DNA of 64,000 nt from Ctenosaura bakeri. Taxonomy: Eukaryota > Chordata > Lepidosauria > Squamata > Iguanidae. Of this stretch, positions 1 to 9,521 are shown in pieces. Location of the stretch: positions 496,001 to 560,000 of the forward strand of contig CAOLHI010001312.1 of the NCBI GenBank assembly GCA_948474755.1. The letters run 5' to 3'. Numbering within the stretch: position 1 is the first letter of the stretch; each line of letters begins with the position of its first letter. The position numbers and the translations under genes were made by a program. The notes under the pieces were generated by a model. The model was not told the DNA's origin and did not search any database. It saw nothing but the letters and a program-made list of their open reading frames with translations.

Positions 1-1954
1 AACCATATTTTCCTCAGAAAATGCAATCATGGCTTACAAACACTTTACTGTGGTTCACTGTGTTCAGGATCCAGCTGACATCTGTAATGCTATTTAGACC
101 TTTGACAAATCTGATTTATTGGAGCTTCTCTCTACTGGCGCCATAAAAGGAGGTTTGATTTGGTGACATATTAGTCATAGCAGCACCGACCAGAGCAAGC
201 CTTTTTTGCTGATAACAGAAACTGTTAGCAGGCCTGTAAATTCTTCTTGATAGTACAGTTGGATTTTACTATGGGTTTTTTTTTTAGAATGTCGCTGTCA
301 ATTTGACTGAACCTCTCTGTTGCTTTTGAGGCCTTACTGAGCTCTGTATTTCCCAAGAAGTATTTTTAAAGTCTTGTCAGACAGCAATTTAGTTAATTGA
401 GGCAAATGCCTTACAAAATGCTGATAGAGTACTTCCAAAGCAACTTGGCCACAAAACAATGGCTCTTGCTGGTTTTATAATTTAAGTAGAATGGAATAGA
501 AATGTATCATTAAGTACTAGTATGCCCAACCACCATTTACTTTGGGGAAAAAAAACCTCCAAAATTTAACAAATTACAACAAGCAGGAGCAATGAAGTCT
601 CTCTTAATAAACAATTGTTTTGACAAGTAAGGTTTTTAACCAACTGAGAATCCAAATGGGTTTGTTTGTATCAGAGTCTAAATAAGGCTCATTAGGTAAA
701 TGGCAGTCTCTTCTCCAACAAAATTGATTATTAATTAGCTGTTGCGCTATGCAGTCCACTGGTTTTTGGGGAAGGAAGCTTACTTTACTCAGGGAGTGAA
801 CCAGGCCTGTATCCTGTTTGTATCATCAGTCTGTTCCTGACCTATACCATTTAACTACACTAGGGCCCAGAATTAATATAAAATCAAAAACCGTTGCATG
901 GTGTGTGATGTTACTAAAGGTAGGAACAATGTAAAAATAATCAATGTAGATGAGTAGATAAGGAGATAGATGAGGACATCATTGTTGCTAATGGTGTAAC
1001 AATGGAATTAATGAACAAGTCATGTTACCATTGACTTCTGAAAATATGTGTAACATGTGCCATCCCATTGTTTACATATCCTCACTTCTAATTAGATTCT
1101 ACATTGATGCTGCAGTTTCCACACCCAACCACACTGGTCAGCCCCCTGGACCACAATGCACAAAGTATATAATTTTCTGATTGGTAAATATTTTCATGGA
1201 AAGACATAATGAAACTCACTTGAGATATGGTTGCCTGCTTATTTTTGCAAGTTGGTTTATATCCTGCTCTGCCTCATGAGGTTAGAGTAGTCTGCAGCAG
1301 TCCTTTCCCCTCTCTTAATTGTTGATTAGAACCCTGCTATTAACATAAGTCTGTTCACTTATTCAGCTTGTCAGTCACTCTGTAGCCCAAGATGTCAGGG
1401 TGGTGCAAATAAATAAAGCACAAAACACAACATAATCAATGAACTTAGGTTAAAGGCAATAAGAATAATTTAATGGGATTGTTAACTCTTTTGAAGTCAA
1501 TCAGTTGGTCAAACTGGACCAATTTTCCATACAATCATTCCTGGTAAACATCTATAATCCTACTCAATTGAAAAGGAGTTTGTTTTTCCTTCTGTATTTG
1601 AGTTAGGAATGTTTACCATCTGGGCATTGTCTTCCCACCAGCCTCCTAAAGGAATACCAATCTTTTTCCTTTAAAGGTAACAAGAGATCTACCTGTTCCA
1701 CCAGCTGTACATACCAGGTATCTATGTGGATATTCCTAGTTGTACTTTACTCCTTGTAAAGAATAATGTCAGAGCACTGACAAACTGTTGAGGATCTCAG
1801 TGGCCTCATAACTGCAATACTTGGTTCTGGGGGATCTGAAGATTTATGGAGAAGATCTTGGGAAGATGGAGCAAAAATAACAACCTTCTCCTTTGTGTAG
1901 TTAATTATTTTTCTTATTCTGCTCCAGATATTTCTGGAAACATTGTTCGGCTGA
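1..1954. other. Unassigned non-coding DNA
   Basis: AT-rich, without long frames, splice-flanked coding blocks or repeats that I recognise. Confidence 0.5.
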
Positions 1955-2160
1955 TGCACCTCCCACTCAGACCATGGGCCACCGAGAGATGAAAGTCTAG
2001 CTTGAATGTACTTCAAGGCAATTGTGGAGCTCATACATGGAGAGTAAAGACAGTGGAATTTGATCAGCAATAAGGGACACGTTTGAGCTCCACAGTTGCC
2101 TTAATGTGCACTCAAGACAGACTTGAACCTAGAGGTGGCCAATGGTTTGTGCAGGAAGCA
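1955..2160. repeat. Imperfect inverted repeat
   Basis: The plus strand from 2083 (TGAGCTCCACAGTTGCCTTA) and the minus strand from 2034 (TGAGCTCCACAATTGCCTTG) run in parallel for about 80 bases, including GGTGGCC..ATGGT and GGA.G.GCAT. The spacer is about 48 bp. It is either a foldback element or two oppositely inserted copies of one repeat; the family is not recognised. Small frames on both strands here share the MSSTxAL start for this reason only. Confidence 0.7.
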
Positions 2161-3450
2161 TGTTCAATGCTGTTTCTCCCTGGAAGCCTGATAGTTGTCC
2201 CCACCAGTGGGCTTCACACCATGAAAAATTTGCCAGACACTTTGAGGAGAAAGTTGCTTGAATTTGCTCAGAACCTGATGCTACGGTTTTCATGGAAAAA
2301 AAACACAGTGCACCATCTCTTTAGGTTTTCTGGAATCATTTTCTGTTGCTGCAGCCTGGTGATGTGGACAAGATGTTTGGATCAGTCTGTTACATTGTTA
2401 TGGCAACATGAACCCCCCACGATTGGCATGGTTTAATTGGTACTATTAATTGGCATGGATATAAATGATACCTGAAGTGACTGGGAGGTCCTGCTGGAAG
2501 AGGCATATTTTTGGCTGTAAATGTGAGGTTGCAAAGCAGGTCAGCCACACCCGTCAGAAACCAAGTCATTTTCAGGCTAATTGTACAAACCGTCTCAAGA
2601 TTTAAAGATAATGATCCAGACATCTCAATTGTGATTGTCTTAACTCTGGCCTTAAACACCTGGGTGTTTCCCTATTGTTTCCACACCTCACCACAATATA
2701 GGACTATTGTGACAGCTATTATCCTTTTGTCACCTAAACGCTAAGACCATTAGCTCCATCCAGACTTCATCATTTGTGTTGCAATTCCCATTGTCTGCTT
2801 GGCTGAGGCAGCGATTCACACTTAAGGCTGCAGTATACTTTTTGAGTATAACAACCTCTGATTTCAGGCTGTCCAGTGCAGTCTCTTGCCTTTCTGAATG
2901 CCATGCTGTGCATTTGATTTCTGAACGAGAATTGTCCTTAGGTGCCCACCTAAGCCATGTTGCTGTTTTCCTCACTGCTCTTCAGACCAGTAATTATCAC
3001 CTCATCCCTGAAAGTCATTTATCATACTTTCTTCCCTTTCCTTAAGCTAGTCCTTGTATGCTTGTGTGAGTGCTTGGAGCTTTGCCTGCTTGCATGACTT
3101 TCTTTCAAGAAAACATATTTTTAATTTACAATTTAAACGTTCTGGCTGGTTCTTTCTGCAAGGACCCTGTATACATAGGTGGTAGATCTCTTTAAGTTAC
3201 CCCCCTCTCACAGGCCTCCTGACTTTGAGCTAATTATTCTCCACTTTTGAATGGCAGTACTGGCATTGCTGGTAGGCCTTTGTGGCACCCACATTTTGGG
3301 GGTAACACCATGACATGTAAGTGTGACCCTTTGCCCATATATACCCCATATATGGGAAGATTCATAGCTTGGAAGCATTCTGTCTTTGACATTGGGAGCC
3401 TAAGCTGACTCTGAAGCTAAGAGTGCTTGGAGTCAGCTTCAACTGAGTCA
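2161..3450. other. Unassigned DNA around short chance frames
   Basis: Short open frames on both strands overlap one another and show no recognisable domain. The DNA immediately before 3451 continues after 5111, so it is the target of the hAT insertion. Confidence 0.5.
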
Positions 3451-3469
3451 CCAGCTACCAGTGATGTAT

Positions 3470-3572
3470 TTAAGTCTTTTACTTCCAAGTCTCAAGTCTC
3501 TATCTTCAAGTCTCAAGTCTTTGAAGATACTTTCAACTCAAGTTTCAAGTCAAGTCTCAAGTCTGGGAGCCA
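3470..3572 (+). repeat. Left subterminal AAGTC cluster of the hAT element
   Basis: About eight copies of AAGTC, mostly as CAAGTCT, are irregularly spaced. They are probably transposase-binding type subterminal repeats rather than a satellite, because a matching cluster sits at the other end of the same hAT element. Confidence 0.7.
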
Positions 3573-3812
3573 ACTTCATACCTCAACTTATATTCCAAAA
3601 TTTCTGGACAGAGTCGCATAAAGTCAGTTTTAACAATTTAAGTAGAATCGTCCCTCCATGTTTGCAATTTTTCCACCTGCAGCTTGGAAGTGGGGAATAG
3701 GATCATTCTTTCTTCCCATTTCCAAAGCTGGAGGATTTTCAGAAGTGTGGAACAGGATTCTTTTTACTCCCCATTACAGAGCTTCAAAAGCTTCAGAAGG
3801 AAGGATCCTTCC

Positions 3813-4027
3813 TCCTCAAGCCTGCTGCCTAACACACTTGCTGTTCCCCTCTGAGAAATGCACCCTGCGCTCTGGGGGAGAGTTTTGTCTTCTGCTCTTA
3901 GGAAAAGTTTTGGGGTCCTTCCAATATCCAGCAGGGACAGGCTGCTGAGCAGACCTCAAGCCTGCCTCAAGTCCATTGCCTAACCCATTTGCTGTTCCCC
4001 TCTGAGAAAAACACGCACACTTTGGGC
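3813..4027. repeat. Imperfect direct duplication inside the hAT element
   Basis: Two similar blocks about 140 bp apart each contain CCTCAAGCCTG, then a ...TGCTGTTCCCCTCTGAGAAA block (3813-3877 and 3954-4027). They are an internal duplication of the hAT interior. Confidence 0.6.
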
Positions 4028-4052
4028 TTGAGACAAATTGTCATGTGACCAG

Positions 4053-4890
4053 TGTTACCCTGAGAATTTGGGGGTCCCGCAAGGGGCGCCCGGGTTGCCA
4101 ATTAAAATACCGAATTAGGGGAAAATTAGCTGAGACACTGGGTTGACTAGCAAGAGGCAGGATAACGTTGCGAGATCTTTTACCTAATGTATACAGCGGC
4201 AGGTCAGAGAGCAGCTAGACAAGGTTTCCAAATAATAGACAATTCTTTATTAAAGGCAAAAAGACACGGAAGACAGAACATTAACTAGTTTGGAAAGAGA
4301 AACGGAGGTTTGCAAGGGAAGGCAATATGATCTGTCCCATAGTCCTGGAGAAGAGGGATTCCGGGAAGAAGCTCAGCGTGGGGTGCTGAGGGGAGTCCCT
4401 TAGAGAACCGGCAGCAAGGCGGGATGGCAGTCCAAAGTGATCTAACGACTGTTCGAAAGTGAGGGGTTTTTATAGGGAGTTTTGTGCCTGCCGACAATGG
4501 CAAGCCAGGTGAGAACGAAAAGAGTTTCGGTGCTGGACAAAAGGATTTAGAAAGGTCAAGTTTAGCCTGATTGGATTTGTATTTGAAGACAATAGCATGG
4601 CTGGGATGCTGATGGCCCAACATAAAAGAGTAACTTGATTGAAAGCCATGTGACTATTGTAAGGTTTACGGTGGGAAGTTCCCTGAAGCTGCGGGCGAGG
4701 TTTGAGTTGCTGGCTACAAAGTGGAATGGAATGTAAAACCATTAACGGCCGCTCTCTGTCCATGCTTGTCCGGAGAACTCGCAAACACGTGAGATGAGGT
4801 AACTGCGAGCCAGTCCAGCTAAGGCCAAATTAAATGATATCAAAATGATATCTCGGTGTCCTCACCCTGGGTGCCATATTGGAAGTAACA
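4053..4890 (-). mobile_element. Solo LTR, ERV-like family A, copy 1
   Basis: 838 bp with ends TGTTAC and GTAACA, and a 4-bp flank CCAG/CCAA (one mismatch). On the minus strand a TATAAAAA box (4474-4467) and AATAAA (4251-4246) lie about 220 bp apart, which sets the orientation. It is inserted inside the hAT element. No internal retroviral region adjoins it. Confidence 0.8.
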
Positions 4891-5131
4891 CCAATAGGCA
4901 AAAAGAGATGGAAGCATTGTTCAAAGCTGTAAGGTTTCTGGATGAGTGTGTTATGTTACTGAATCAACCAGCAAGTCAGTCACTAAAAATATACAAGTCT
5001 CAAGTCAAGTCGAGTCAGTGCATCATTTATTGCTGAGTTGAGTCACTGAAGCAACTTAAGTCTGACTTGAGTCCAAGTCAGTCAAACTGAGTCTACATCA
5101 CTGCCAGCTATGGACTTTCATGGAGTAGTAT

Positions 5132-5435
5132 TGTCAGGAACAGATTCACTCTTACACGGATCAACAAACTTAATAGAAGATTTATTGTAACATAGTAAGG
5201 GATGCTGTCTTCAGACGTTAAAGCTCGAGAATGGAACGTTTTCCCCCACCTTACACTTTAACAGACAGTTTCTCCTAAGATAGTTGTAAAAGAACGAACG
5301 TCATCATGCCAAACGGTTCCTTTGAAATTCCAGCCAGAAGGAATGGTTGGCGCCTGGGAATAGCTAACAGCCTACTATCACTATTTCCTCAGTCTACTGC
5401 TATCCTAAAACAATAAAACATGGAGGACTCCCACA
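5132..5435 (-). repeat. 3' LTR of the gypsy element
   Basis: 304 bp, matching the 5' LTR base for base by eye except at the inner edge, where CCCACA stands in place of CCCGACA, one base shorter. AATAAA on the minus strand is at 5186-5181. The inner edge adjoins the polypurine tract. Confidence 0.96.
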
Positions 5436-5455
5436 TCCTGCCCCACTTTTTTAAA
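5436..5455 (-). other. Polypurine tract
   Basis: The minus strand just before the 3' LTR reads AAAAAAGTGGGGCAGGA followed by TG of the LTR. A purine-rich stretch at this place is the usual plus-strand primer of LTR retrotransposons. Confidence 0.85.
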
Positions 5456-5549
5456 AAAATATATACATAAAGATACACAAAATATAGAAAATATCACGGA
5501 ACAGTAGAAAGACAAGAAAACTAAACAGTAATATGAATGCAGTAGCAAG

Positions 5550-5990
5550 TCAGTCGGGGCGTTGAGGAACATCAGCCGGCGAAGAAGTCAGCGAAGGTGC
5601 CCTCTTCAGCAAACTGGAATGAAAAACAGGATGAATAGCCTTGAGGGAAGAAGGGAGATCTAGTTCAAAAGAGACATCATTAATAGCCCTTTTCACAGGA
5701 AAAGGTCCGAGAAAACGAGGGGAAAGTTTTTTAGACGGAGAAGGAGAGGAAATGTTCTTAGAAGAAAGGAAAACCAAATCCCCGGGCTGGTAAAGGGGAT
5801 TAGGCTGCCGTTTACGGTCAGCGAAACGTTTGTGGGAAGCTTTAGCGGATGCTATAGCATCTGAGACGGATTGCCAAATGCCAGAAAATTTAGAGACCCA
5901 AGCAGAAACAGAAGGAGGAGCGGAGGAAGAGAGGGAGAGGGGGGGGAAAGGAGAAGGAAGGAAGCCGTAAACTATTTCAAAGGGGGGTTT
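5550..5990 (-). CDS. pol: pol: integrase C-terminal region with GPY/F module
   Basis: The frame is open from the G6 run at 5982-5987 to the stop at 5550-5552. It carries a helical, lysine/arginine-rich linker (about 5900-5800), the PGDLVFLSSKNI strand and a GPF module (RFLGPFPV), then HPVFHSSLLK and a short tail. Sushi and Tf1 integrases usually continue into a chromodomain. Here translation ends shortly after the GPY/F module, and only about 115 bp of non-coding DNA separates the stop from the 3' LTR. Confidence 0.88.
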   Translation of the reverse strand, partial: KPPFEIVYGFLPSPFPPLSLSSSAPPSVSAWVSKFSGIWQSVSDAIASAKASHKRFADRKRQPNPLYQPGDLVFLSSKNISSPSPSKKLSPRFLGPFPVKRAINDVSFELDLPSSLKAIHPVFHSSLLKRAPSLTSSPADVPQRPD

Positions 5991-6690
5991 CCAGTAGAGG
6001 TATGAACCGCAGAATTGATGGCAAACTCAGCGAACGGAAGGAGCGGAGCCCAATCATTCTGGTTCTCAGAAACAAAACACCTAAGAAATTGTTCAAGAGA
6101 TTTGTTAACACGCTCAGATTGGCCATCTGTTTGAGGGTGATAAGCACTGCTGAGTTTCTGAGTGACTCCCAGGGTTTTCAGTAGACAAGTCCAAAACTTG
6201 GAAGTGAAAATTGGATCCCTGTCCGAAATGATCACCGAAGGTAGTCCGTGAAGTTTCCATACATGATTAACGAACAGGTCAGCCAGCTGGTCAGCACGGG
6301 GTAGTTTCTTTAGAGGCACAAAATGACATTGCTTGGAAAAGTGATCAGTAACAACCCAAATAACATGAAAGCCGTGTGAAGAGGGAAGAGACACGATAAA
6401 ATCCCATGCGATGACCGACCAGGGGCTAGCAGGCGCAGGCAGAGGTTGCAGGAGCCCTTGAGGTTTAGATGTGGGCGACTTAGAAACGTTGCAAGTGGCA
6501 CACTGCTTAATGTAAGTTTGCACGGAGGGGTTTAATCCAGGCCACCAAAAAAGGCGGCGAATCGCATGCAATGTCTTCAAAAACCCAAAATGTCCAGCGG
6601 GTTTGGAATCATGATAACGATGAAGTACCTGCTCGCGGGCAGCAGGGGGAACGTAGACCTTGGTGCCATAAAGGGGAGATTGTCAACCCA
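5972..6690 (-). CDS. pol: pol: integrase, zinc finger and catalytic core
   Basis: In this frame the HHCC finger is present (paired histidines around 6622-6580, CATC near residue 33 of the ATG frame that starts at 6580). The integrase core D,D-35-E follows: first Asp in AWDFIVSL, second Asp in ISDRDPIF, Glu in HPQTDGQSERVN. It inserts the cDNA into the genome. The segment is separated from the upstream pol frame by one missing base at 6673-6676. It stops early at 5972 because a G6 run at 5982-5987 (C6 in the coding strand) is one base short; the true continuation is in the next frame. The ATG at 6580 is internal, not a start. Confidence 0.92.
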
Positions 6691-8985
6691 TTCTATTTTA
6701 TCCTTGTTTGCCGGTAGCCAGGAGTCTGCATGCGCTGCATGAATGATAGCATCGCGGAGAGCGGAGTCACAAAGAGAGGAGGCAGAAAGCCTTGTCTTTG
6801 CTAATGCACGAGTAGTCACTTGAGAAGCCAGAGAGGAGGCAGGAAACAAGGTATTGGAGTGGGAGGACGTAGCAGGGGATTCCGCAAAACAGGGAAGTCG
6901 AGAGAGAGGGTCCGCCAGTTGGTTAGTTCGGCCAGGTTTGAAAACAATTTTAAATCGGAATCTCTGGAAAAATTCAGCCCATCTCGCCTGCTTAGGGGAG
7001 AGTTTCTTAGCAGACTGTAAGGCTTGCAAATTCCTATGATCAGTCCAAACTTCAAAGGGGAGTCGAGCCCCTTCAAGCAAATGACGCCAAGAGGACAGCG
7101 CAAAATGGATAGCCTTGGCTTCTTTCTCCCAAATAGGCCAATTAGCTTGTTGAGGGGAAAATTTCTTTGAAATGAAAGCACAAGGCCTGAGTGCTCCTGT
7201 GGTGTCATGTTGTAAAAGAACGGCTGCCATGGCAAAGTCCGAAGCATCCGTTTGCACAATGAATTGCTTCGTACTGTCGGGAAAAAGGAGTAAGGGCTCA
7301 GACGTAAATTTAGATTTCAAATGGTCAAACGCCGATTGACACTCAGGCGACCAACAAAGTCTATGCGCCTTGCCCGCAGTGGATCCTTTAGGTTTCCGTA
7401 GAAGGTTGGTGAGTGGAAGCGTTATGGCAGCAAAATCCTCAATAAAGTTCCGGTAGAAGTTCGCAAAACCAAGAAATTGCTGCAGTTGCTTCACAGTTTT
7501 AGGGACGGGCCATTGCAAAATGGAGTTAATCTTCGAAGGGTCCATTTTAAGTGAATAATCTTGAATCCTATATCCCAAGTAATCAAAAGTTTGGGTGTCA
7601 AATTGGCATTTAGATAGATTAACCACGAGGTTGTTATCTATAAGCCTTCGTAACACTTCACGAACCAATGACACATGAGATTCCATGGAATCTGCGTAAA
7701 TTAAAATGTCATCCAGATAAATCAGAACCCCCTGATACAACAAGTCATGGAAAATGGTGTTCAAAAACATTTGGAACACAGATGGCCCCGATTGTAAGCC
7801 AAAGGGAAGAACCGTCCATTTAAAGTTACCTAGAGGAGTTGCAAAGGTGGTGAGCCACTCAGAGTCCGGGTCCATTCTAATCCTATGAAAAGCCTCTTTA
7901 AGATCAAGTTTGGTGAAATATTTTCCTTGAACAAGATGGTCCAAAACAGTCCGTATCAGAGGTATGGGATAACAATTGGAGGAAATAACCTGGTTAATAG
8001 CAGAGTAGTTAACTATCAGTCTCGGATCCGCGCTGGGATCTTTTCTCTTTCGGAAGAAGACAGGACTCGCCGTGGGGGCTGTAGAGGGCTTGATAAAGCC
8101 GCGAGCCAAGTTTTTATTTAGGAACTTCTTGAGAGCAAGGAGTTCTTTTTGGCTCATGGGATAAATTTTCGGTTTAGGCAGGGTGGCCCCGTCAACTAAT
8201 TCCAGTTTACAGTCAAAGTCCGTGTGGGGAGGCAATTTGTCAGCCTCCCTTTCGTGGAAAGCCTTTTGGAAGTCTCGGTAGTGTGAAGGAATTTGTTGCA
8301 ATTCTTCATGGGGAATAGAAAAGTTTTCATCTGAAGAGGACATAGTGCCAGCAGTCCAGTTTATCTGGGGGTTATATTCACGAAGCCAATCGATTCCCAA
8401 GACCAATTTGAACTGCATCGCCTTGGGAACTAGAAATCGCATGCTGTAATTGTTTTTGTCCATTTGAAATGAGATGGGCTTAGTGATTTTACTAATTACT
8501 CCCCCAGTCATTGAGGTCCCATCCATTTGCGTTAATTTGATGGGGCATTCCAAGGGCTCATAAAGAGTTTTCAATTGTTTGGCCAATTTGGGGTGTAACA
8601 AACTTCTGGAGCAGCCAGAGTCAATTAATGCCCTATGTACATGCAAAGTCCCATCGCTGCCACTAATCGCAACCGTGGCGTAGAAATGGGGAATTTTAGG
8701 AGTACTTACAGATGTTCCCGCCGCTTGCCAGTCATCGCAGTCAGGTTTAGAATCTCCATCTATGTCAGATGAGGACGAAGAGGTGGTTTCATCATCGGGA
8801 TCGGAGTCTCCTGTCGCCGCTGCAGGGTCCTTAGAAGTGCGTCTAAGTGGTTGTTTGGCGGCCGCTGTCTGATGTGTGAATTCTATATTCTTTGGGTCTG
8901 CTCGTGCTCCCTTAGTCCCAGTCGGAGCTTGGTTTCCGCGGCAGGTGTTGGCGAGGTGGCCCGGTTTTCCACAGTTAAAGCACGC
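6577..8985 (-). CDS. pol: pol: protease, reverse transcriptase, RNase H (frame broken at 6673-6676)
   Basis: The open frame continues from the zinc knuckle into pol. Counting from position 8646, the aspartic protease site ALIDSGCS is at residues 6-13. The reverse transcriptase spans about residues 165-400, with RLIVNYSAIN near 220, a TKLDLKEAFHRI block near 250, LPFGLQSGPS near 285 and the catalytic YLDDILIY near 315. RNase H follows at about 450-580, with the TDASDF and WTDHRNL aspartates and ADPLSRLP at its end. These enzymes mature the polyprotein, copy the RNA and degrade the template. The frame ends in unrelated residues because one base is missing in a G4 run (plus strand 6673-6676) just before the integrase zinc finger. 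All catalytic motifs I can check are intact. Confidence 0.95.
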   Translation of the reverse strand, partial: ACFNCGKPGHLANTCRGNQAPTGTKGARADPKNIEFTHQTAAAKQPLRRTSKDPAAATGDSDPDDETTSSSSSDIDGDSKPDCDDWQAAGTSVSTPKIPHFYATVAISGSDGTLHVHRALIDSGCSRSLLHPKLAKQLKTLYEPLECPIKLTQMDGTSMTGGVISKITKPISFQMDKNNYSMRFLVPKAMQFKLVLGIDWLREYNPQINWTAGTMSSSDENFSIPHEELQQIPSHYRDFQKAFHEREADKLPPHTDFDCKLELVDGATLPKPKIYPMSQKELLALKKFLNKNLARGFIKPSTAPTASPVFFRKRKDPSADPRLIVNYSAINQVISSNCYPIPLIRTVLDHLVQGKYFTKLDLKEAFHRIRMDPDSEWLTTFATPLGNFKWTVLPFGLQSGPSVFQMFLNTIFHDLLYQGVLIYLDDILIYADSMESHVSLVREVLRRLIDNNLVVNLSKCQFDTQTFDYLGYRIQDYSLKMDPSKINSILQWPVPKTVKQLQQFLGFANFYRNFIEDFAAITLPLTNLLRKPKGSTAGKAHRLCWSPECQSAFDHLKSKFTSEPLLLFPDSTKQFIVQTDASDFAMAAVLLQHDTTGALRPCAFISKKFSPQQANWPIWEKEAKAIHFALSSWRHLLEGARLPFEVWTDHRNLQALQSAKKLSPKQARWAEFFQRFRFKIVFKPGRTNQLADPLSRLPCFAESPATSSHSNTLFPASSLASQVTTRALAKTRLSASSLCDSALRDAIIHAAHADSWLPANKDKIEWVDNLPFMAPRSTFPLLPASRYFIVIMIPNPLDILGF

Positions 8986-9521
8986 CCAAATGGCAGATTG
9001 TTCCGTTCCTCAGCATTGAGGACGGTGGGACCGCGAGGTTGTCGTTTTGGCACGTCTTGTCTTTGTCGGTTCAGCTGAACAGTCTGGGTTATGCCTTCCA
9101 TTTCAGTAGCTAGTCTGACCCAACCTAGCAGGGTCTGTGGATTGGCCTGCATTAAGCACCCGTGTAGAATATCAGGATTTAGTCCATCTTTGTATAACTC
9201 AATTAGAATTTCATCACTCCACGGGACTTTGGTGGCCAGGTTTCTAAATTCACGGGAATACGTCCCCACATCGTTCCTGCCTTGTTTCATTCGTTTCAGT
9301 TGATATTTGGTGTTTTCCAATAAATGGGGGTCTTCAAAGCGTTCCCGCAGATGGTTCATGAAGAGCTGCAGATTTTCAGTTTCGGGGGCGCGGGAGTCAT
9401 ATAGGTTCGCTACCCAGTCTGCTGCCAGTCCTTTCATCCTCTGGCTTAGGTATCGAATTCGGGCCGCATCATCCCGAAATAGATGGCCGTGATCAATCAT
9501 GAAATTGTTTGCCATAGTCAA
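8883..9521 (-). CDS. gag: gag, capsid-like segment (true coding about 8990-9519)
   Basis: This frame continues gag after the homopolymer change at 9520-9528. It contains the typical retrotransposon gag helices: an ARIRYLSQRMKGLAADW block near residue 20, a FMNHLRERFEDP block near residue 55 and an FRNLATKVPWSD block near residue 90. Around 8985-8996 the frame is lost again by one missing base. The last roughly 35 residues of the open frame are therefore out-of-frame translation, and the CCHC knuckle appears in the neighbouring frame that runs on into pol. The first in-frame Met here is not a real start; the protein should be continuous with the upstream segment. Confidence 0.85.
   Translation of the reverse strand: MTMANNFMIDHGHLFRDDAARIRYLSQRMKGLAADWVANLYDSRAPETENLQLFMNHLRERFEDPHLLENTKYQLKRMKQGRNDVGTYSREFRNLATKVPWSDEILIELYKDGLNPDILHGCLMQANPQTLLGWVRLATEMEGITQTVQLNRQRQDVPKRQPRGPTVLNAEERNNLPFGRALTVENRATSPTPAAETKLRLGLREHEQTQRI
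8941..8982 (-). CDS. gag: gag nucleocapsid CCHC zinc knuckle
   Basis: Fourteen residues fit C-x2-C-x4-H-x4-C exactly (CFNCGKPGHLANTC), the RNA-binding knuckle of gag nucleocapsid. It is in the same frame as the protease, with no stop between them (8982 and 8646 differ by a multiple of three and all codons between are open). Gag and pol therefore probably form one polyprotein in the intact element, with an acidic S/D-rich linker before the protease. Confidence 0.9.

Larger units (their letters stand above)
3459..5103. mobile_element. Non-autonomous hAT element with AAGTC-rich ends, split by a solo LTR
   Basis: The ends are CAGTGATGTA (3459-3468) and its exact reverse complement TACATCACTG (5094-5103), the hAT terminal type. 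The flanks CCAGCTAC (3451-3458) and CCAGCTAT (5104-5111) are an 8-bp target duplication with one mismatch, as expected for hAT. Both subterminal regions are full of AAGTC motifs, about eight on the left (3470-3572) and five on the right (4996-5078). Without the LTR at 4053-4890 the element is about 0.8 kb. No transposase is visible. Confidence 0.85.

Noticed and set aside
3470..5078. AAGTC stretches as a satellite or CRISPR-like array
   Set aside because: Spacing is irregular, there are no unique spacers of constant length, and both clusters lie within the ends of one hAT element.
6820..7259. Open frames overlapping the pol gene on both strands
   Set aside because: Out-of-frame shadows of the reverse transcriptase and RNase H coding sequence.
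8985..8996. Programmed -1 frameshift between gag and pol (TTTGGGC)
   Set aside because: The TTTGGGC heptamer is not in the required phase of the gag frame, and the shift would fall before the gag zinc knuckle. A missing base explains it better.
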